From Amorphochlora amoebiformis (Eukaryota > Cercozoa > Chlorarachniophyceae), in the NCBI GenBank assembly GCA_054601695.1, contig BAAHQB010000293.1, positions 124,001 to 188,000 on the forward strand: 64,000 nt of DNA, in the 5' to 3' direction. Shown in pieces: positions 1-64,000 of the stretch (position 1 is its first letter; every line of letters begins with the position of its first letter). Made by a program: the position numbers and the translations under genes. Below the pieces are notes generated by a model. That model did no database searches. It saw nothing but the letters and a program-made list of their open reading frames with translations, and was not told the DNA's origin.

Positions 1-411
1 TGAGTTAGAGAGAAAAAGAGGGAGAGAGGGAGAGAGTGAGAGAGAGAGAGGGGATATAGAGGGAGAGAGGAAGAGAGGTAGAGAGGGAGAGAGTGAGAGA
101 GAGAGAGGGGATATAGAGGGAGAGAGGAAGAGAGAATGAGGGAGTAAGAGAGAACGAGGGAGGAAGAGAGAGGGTGAGAGAGTGAGTGAGATAGAGAGAG
201 GGTGAGAGAGGAGGAAGGAGGGAGAGAGAGACGGAGAGAGAGGGAGAGAGAGAGGCAGGGAGAGAGAGAGGGAGACTGGGGGGGAGAGAGAATGTGAGGG
301 AGAGAGACAGAGGGAGAGAGAGTGAGGGAGAGGCAGAGAGAGCGGAGAGAGAGAAACACAGAGAGAGATAAGAGAGGAAGAGAGGGAGAGGGAGAGAGAG
401 AGAAAAAAAAG
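1..411. repeat. GA-rich (purine) low-complexity tract
   Basis: Nearly pure AG-rich repeats (GAGAGAG with GGGA variants) on the plus strand, ending in a short A-run. I see no gene in it. It lies downstream of the last visible gene A exon, so the end of gene A must be to the left of the window, or in this stretch in a form I cannot read. Confidence 0.9.
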
Positions 412-448
412 ATATCGGGAGAGACCCTTTGACATAATATAATATATG

Positions 449-483
<35 letters not shown>

Positions 484-534
484 TTGCATATATATAGGTA
501 TTTGCATATATCTCTAACTTAACAATCTCAACAA

Positions 535-986
535 CTTACCCTAACCCTAACCCTAACCTTAACCCTAACCCTAACCCTAACCCTAACCCTAACAATAAGC
601 CCTTACACTATTCCAGATCCTAAACTTCTAACCCTAACCCTAGTCCTAAAATTTCCGCTTACTCTAATATCAAACCTAACCCTAAATTAACCCTAATCCT
701 AATAGTTACCCTAAAACTAACATTAACCCTAACCCTAACCCTAACCCCAACCCTAATCCTAACCCTAACCCTAACATTAATTGTAACTCTAACCCTAACC
801 CTAACCCTAACCCTAACCCTAACCCTAACCCTAACCCTAACCCTAACGTATGGTTGTCCTGTGTCAAAGTTGATGTACCCTAACCTTTAACATTACTGTA
901 ACCAGGACCCTAACCCTAACCCTAACCCTAACCCTAACCCTAACCCTAACCCTAACCCTAACCCTAACCCTAACCCTAACCCTAAC
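535..986. repeat. Interstitial telomeric array (CCCTAA on plus strand)
   Basis: Mostly CCCTAA units with diverged stretches. It reads TTAGGG in the sense of gene A and directly abuts the C-type lectin exon at 987, whose donor is the first GTTAGG unit. A degraded 3' copy of that exon lies inside the array at about 846-910. Confidence 0.9.
846..910 (-). repeat. Degenerate 3' copy of the lectin exon
   Basis: The minus strand reads a diverged version of the lectin exon tail (GYINFDTGQPY in place of GYSNWDAGQPE), again followed by GTTAGGG repeats. A matching 5'-part copy (GAGGGTGATTT) lies upstream of the intact exon at about 1,222-1,256. Confidence 0.65.
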
Positions 987-29167
<28,181 letters not shown>

Positions 29168-29660
29168 TTCCTGACGATACGCAGATGCATGAATCAGATG
29201 CATGAATCAGATGCATGAATCCCACACACCCCCTCCAAAAGCGCGAAAATTCCATTCAAATTCCCAAAATACTCACCCGCACCAAAACTTACCCAAACCT
29301 TACTATTTCTCAAAAATCGAAGCCAGCCATGCGAAACAGTCAAAACCATCATATTCTCACGGAAAAACTATCACTTCTTCCCACAATATGACCACGCTTC
29401 AGCTTGAGGGCGAACCAAGTTGCGGAGAAGATCGTTGATGCAAATTTTTTGGTGTCTGAGGAAGCGTATTATATCTGGAGGGCAAAGTCTCCTGTTCATC
29501 AACGATCAGTCGTTACCCAATCGGAGGCAAGGGAGCTTGGATGCGTATCTATTTTTGGTTAAGATTATAGAATGAAGGCCTAAAATTGAAACCTTAATCA
29601 TAAAATCTCATTAATATTCTGGTCCTAATAAGTGTTTAATTTAGGACGAATAATGACTGA
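29168..29660. other. Putative upstream region of gene A
   Basis: Non-repetitive sequence upstream of the gene A start. It contains three tandem copies of ATGAATCAGATGC at about 29,186-29,222. I see no clear TATA box. A 78-codon plus-strand frame here (29,202-29,438) begins in the small repeat and has no recognisable features. Confidence 0.4.
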
Positions 29661-29824
29661 TGTTATTATATACTTCGAAGTGCAAGATCTACAGGGCGTC
29701 CAGGCCGCCGCCCCGCCGCCCCCGCGCCTGCCCAGGTGTCCATGGGCTTGGTGCCCATGGGCTTCTTGGCCTTCTTAACCCGCGAAGCCATTCGAAACCA
29801 TGGAACGAAAATATATCTTCGACC

Positions 29825-30062
29825 CAAAATCCGATTTTCACCATGAAATCCCGGGATTTTTAGCAGTCCCTTGAGACCCTTGGAGATTCACCGAAATTTT
29901 CCAAGGAATCCCCGGATTGTACCGGGGATTATGTTTCCGAGGCCCACCTGTTAACTTTCACAATAAAATCCCGGGATTTAGCATTTCCTTGAGACCCTTG
30001 GAGATTTGCCGATATTTTCCAAGGGATCCCCGGATTGTACCGGGGATTATGTTTCCTAGGCA
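29825..30062. repeat. ~118-bp tandem duplication
   Basis: Two copies of a unit running from AAATCCCGGGATT through TTGAGACCCTTGGAGATT to CCCCGGATTGTACCGGGGATT, at about 29,843-29,945 and 29,965-30,058. It contains palindromes (ATCCCGGGAT and CCCCGG...CCGGGG). It sits immediately upstream of the plus-strand ORF and could be its promoter or part of a mobile element. Confidence 0.75.
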
Positions 30063-30109
30063 CCTTAGCGCACAGGACCGGTACAGGCGCTGTCGAATCG
30101 GAAGCGTCA

Positions 30110-30895
30110 ATGAGAGCTCTGAGGCCACCACTCCCGACTTTTAGCTCGGCATTCCTAGCTGCCCTCGTGGCTCTAATGACTACTTACAACTCTCTAACGT
30201 TCCTCGAGATAAGTGACACCAAGATTGACTATGGCGGGGAATGTCTAGAAGTACCCATCGTAGGTTGGATAAGTACGGCTATACACTCCTCATCGGGTGC
30301 CGCCTTCCTCATAATAGTACTGGAGTGGAAGGTCTACAACAGACTGGTGGACGTAGAGTGGAGAAGGATCTATTGGCTATCGTTCATTGCTACCCTCTTA
30401 TTGGATGTTCTTGGGTTCATACTTACACCCTATGGGTCACCCTTCTCCCTTTCATACTTTCTCGTGTTCGGGATAGACGGGAAGGCAATTAACGCGTCCA
30501 AATTCAGAGGGGCACTCTACTTCTACTGCTCACTAACCGTAGTCGTGGGGTACATCAGTGCCTCTAGGTTCTCCTACCTATGTGCTGAGCAGAACTTTGT
30601 ATCTAGGGTTGTGACTAGCAGCAGGGTCTCCCTCACGTCCTATTCGGTCATAAAGAACCTCGAGTATGCCTACATCAAGTACCTATACCCAAATGTCCAG
30701 GTGGCCAGTAATCTAGACAAGATGGCTAGGGCTGGATTCTCGATATGCAGCACGGAGTCCACGGACAATAGACCTGCACCACTACACGGGGCAGCCTCTC
30801 ATTCTCCCGTTGACCTTAAGTCTCCAGTCTTAATGGTTAACAGTGAAGTCTCACACTTGGCTAGTAAGCCTTGGGCGTCCAGCCCTCCAACCTAG
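30110..30895 (+). CDS. Unassigned intronless membrane-protein ORF
   Basis: ATG AGA GCT CTG at 30,110 opens a 261-codon frame to TAG at 30,893. I do not recognise a family. About four hydrophobic stretches are visible: near residues 13-33 (FSSAFLAALVALMTTYNSLT), 63-82, 92-114 (WLSFIATLLLDVLGFILTP) and 145-160 (YFYCSLTVVVGYISAS). A Ser/Pro-rich soluble tail follows. Base composition is balanced and quite unlike the TA-rich surroundings, and there are no introns, so it may be transferred or transposon-borne. The frame stays open after TAG for another 64 codons (to TAG 31,088) and then 65 more (to TAG 31,286), with the first TAA at 31,301. An upstream non-ATG extension to 30,035 is possible. Confidence 0.6.
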   Translation: MRALRPPLPTFSSAFLAALVALMTTYNSLTFLEISDTKIDYGGECLEVPIVGWISTAIHSSSGAAFLIIVLEWKVYNRLVDVEWRRIYWLSFIATLLLDVLGFILTPYGSPFSLSYFLVFGIDGKAINASKFRGALYFYCSLTVVVGYISASRFSYLCAEQNFVSRVVTSSRVSLTSYSVIKNLEYAYIKYLYPNVQVASNLDKMARAGFSICSTESTDNRPAPLHGAASHSPVDLKSPVLMVNSEVSHLASKPWASSPPT

Positions 30896-31303
30896 CCTGA
30901 ATATAAAGTCCCCACCCTAGTCGACAATCCGGGGTTGGTCGCTTTAGGCTCAACTCCCTTCCAGCCAAAACGCACATTTGAGTTTTCACAGAGGGTTCCT
31001 AGGGCTATGCGTAAGTTCGTAAATGGGATGGTCCGTCCGTCTCCCATGCTCGGGTGGACCTCGAGCAGTTTTAAGCGACGTGCTCAATAGGCTGGTCGAA
31101 GTCGTAGGCGTGTACTGAGACTGGGTTGTCACCTACTGACCTTGTCCAATAGAGACATTTCAACTCCTTCGGATCCGCCCAAAACGGCTGCCGTTGATAG
31201 GCTTGTAAGGTCTACTATTGATATTGAAGTTACACAATATTATAAATTTATAATGCTATACATCCGTATTATAAATTTACTTTCATAGTATTAGCACTTA
31301 TAA
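30896..31303 (+). pseudogene. In-frame continuation of the membrane ORF past TAG codons
   Basis: Same frame as 30,110-30,895 with no TAA or TGA until 31,301. The first segment reads YKVPTLVDNPGLVALGS and onward, basic and Pro-rich. The second includes RSRRRVLRLG. In-frame stops at 30,893, 31,088, 31,286 and 31,292 are all TAG. Either nonsense decay, amber readthrough, or chance. Confidence 0.4.
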
Positions 31304-31850
31304 ATTACTGAATTAGGCCTACATTACCTAGATTACGAAAGATGGGGTTCATGTTTCCCTGTTTGGGATTTTGCCTAAACATTAATAATATCTAGATATA
31401 TGTATATATATGTATGTGTGGATGCGTACATATTATAATATTATCCCTCTAGCTTAGTACTTGGCTAGACAGAGACTGAGTCTCAGAGTCATTTAACTGG
31501 TATGACTTTGTAGCGTTGTATGACACGATCATCTGAGATCTAATCATTTCACGTACTCTAGGTACTAAAAATTAAATTTGCGCCTTTTCCATGATAATTA
31601 ATCGGTAAAAAACAAATTGGATTGCATAGTGCGGTAGCTAACATGTTTTCTAACTGTATACTCTAGCATTGACCGTTACACAAGCTCAGAAATTTCTAGA
31701 AGTTTCGGTTACAGCTTATATAAAACCTTATCTGAGGGAACCTTTGACCAGTCTATTCCTGCATATCCAGATCGACATCTACCGCGGGGTTCAAGTCCTG
31801 TTGGGGTCATCGGAGATTATTTAGGCATGTGACGTTTATGTATATATTTA
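31304..31850. other. Non-repetitive intergenic sequence
   Basis: Balanced-composition sequence between the plus-strand ORF and the 3' end of gene B. A GGTTCAAGTCC motif at 31,788-31,798 resembles a tRNA/SINE B box, but no folded tRNA is found around it. No gene recognised. Confidence 0.4.
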
Positions 31851-31892
31851 TATACGAATGTGAATCTTGTATATATATATATATATGTTATA

Positions 31893-31936
<44 letters not shown>

Positions 31937-32008
31937 CTGTATGTTGGTTTGTACACATGTATAAAATAGGTATTTACGTATATTATACATATATATATAT
32001 ATAATATA

Positions 32009-32046
<38 letters not shown>

Positions 32047-32092
32047 AATAATACAGATATATACTACGTATAAATCACACATTTAATACAGG

Positions 32093-32136
<44 letters not shown>

Positions 32137-32358
32137 GTGCATATAATATTGTTACATCAGGTCCGTACATTAATACATTACACATATACAAATACATACA
32201 TATATATAAATATTATATATATGTATATATATATATAATATATATATATATATATTATATATATATATATATATACATGTATATATATATATATATGTAT
32301 ATAATATGATACACATAATATTTATATATACTCTGTATATATCACATTATAGTGTAGG

Positions 32359-63527
<31,169 letters not shown>

Positions 63528-63559
63528 GGCCACAACGCAGCAAAAGCAAGCCTGGATTG

Positions 63560-64000
63560 GAGTTACACAGAATCACTCTTACTGTTTATCTCGCTCTCGA
63601 TCCACACAACTCGGGTTCTCACCATAGTTGAACAATACGAATGCACATACGTACGGTGTAAGTCAACATATGTTTACGGATTGTATCATGCATGTCTACA
63701 GTTCCGGAGAGTTTTCATTCTCCGGTCGCGACATCCTGCATTACAGCAGTGTACATCGCACTCACGGGTCCTAACATCAAACGTAGGTATGTATACTTAA
63801 GGTATACATGTCCTCATCACTCGTAATGATGCGTTTGTATTATACAGCCAAACACGTGCTCTGATCTGGTGTATTACTGCACGTATCGTATTCGGTACCT
63901 GTAAATTCCATAAAATGGAGTATGTCCAATCGGAAGCGTTTGTTTGGACATGTTTCAACTAGCAAACCACGATATTTTTTGTCGTACGTTCTCGTCAAGA
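63560..64000. other. Region upstream of gene B
   Basis: Non-repetitive sequence. A possible one-codon first exon (ATG at 63,625-63,623 with donor GTGAGA) lies here. Otherwise I see no gene. Confidence 0.4.

Noticed and set aside
31788-31798. tRNA or SINE suggested by GGTTCAAGTCC
   Set aside because: No matching A box at the right distance and no cloverleaf stems that I can fold around it.

Overview
The window is eukaryotic nuclear DNA. The evidence is spliceosomal GT-AG introns on every gene, long TTAGGG/CCCTAA telomere-type arrays, animal/protist-type extracellular domains and no bacterial-style operons. TTAGGG telomeres, a C-type lectin domain and a C2H2-tailed retroelement scrap suggest a holozoan or another protist lineage. 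I cannot name the organism. About 90 percent of the window is low-complexity sequence: (TA)n mixed with TG/CA, GA/CT tracts, and interstitial telomeric repeats. Almost every long reading frame made of Tyr-Ile, Leu-Ser or Leu-Gly repeats is a translation of such repeats, not a gene.

The short islands of ordinary sequence inside the repeats are exons. Nearly all lie on the minus strand. When each island is cut at its AG acceptor and GT donor, the phases fit from island to island and the joined peptides form recognisable domains. This gives two very large, highly fragmented genes.

Gene A (start codon at 29,167, running leftwards to the window edge) has a signal peptide, about seven SBBP-type beta-propeller blades, and then a C-type lectin domain whose C-terminus lies outside the window. 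It has more than 30 exons of 15-70 nt spread over at least 28 kb.

Gene B (about 63,625 or 63,527 down to a TAA at 32,359) has 43 modelled exons and about 955 codons over 31 kb. The protein has a short N-terminal hydrophobic segment, an Ala/Gln/His-rich coiled-coil stem, three lectin-like Cys repeats, and a complete GT8-type glycosyltransferase domain (DTD, NGGF and HFTVCQKP motifs). It looks like a secretory-pathway sugar transferase carrying its own lectin.

Between the two genes (29.2-31.9 kb) is a balanced-composition island. It holds a plus-strand, intronless membrane-protein ORF that continues in frame past TAG codons, next to a 118-bp tandem repeat. A second non-repetitive island (53.9-55.6 kb) holds two gene B exons, short tandem repeats and a small unassigned ORF. 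A decayed C2H2 retroelement fragment sits at 49.8-50.0 kb.

Two features stand out. First, many exons are flanked by partial copies of themselves: copies of the 5' part with the acceptor lie upstream, and copies of the 3' part with the donor lie downstream, each running out into TA repeat. Second, telomeric arrays inside introns abut exons and supply the splice sites themselves (CCCTAG acceptor, GTAACCC and GTTAGGG donors).

All exon joins are my own hand reconstruction from splice signals, phase and domain fit. No RNA evidence or database search was available.
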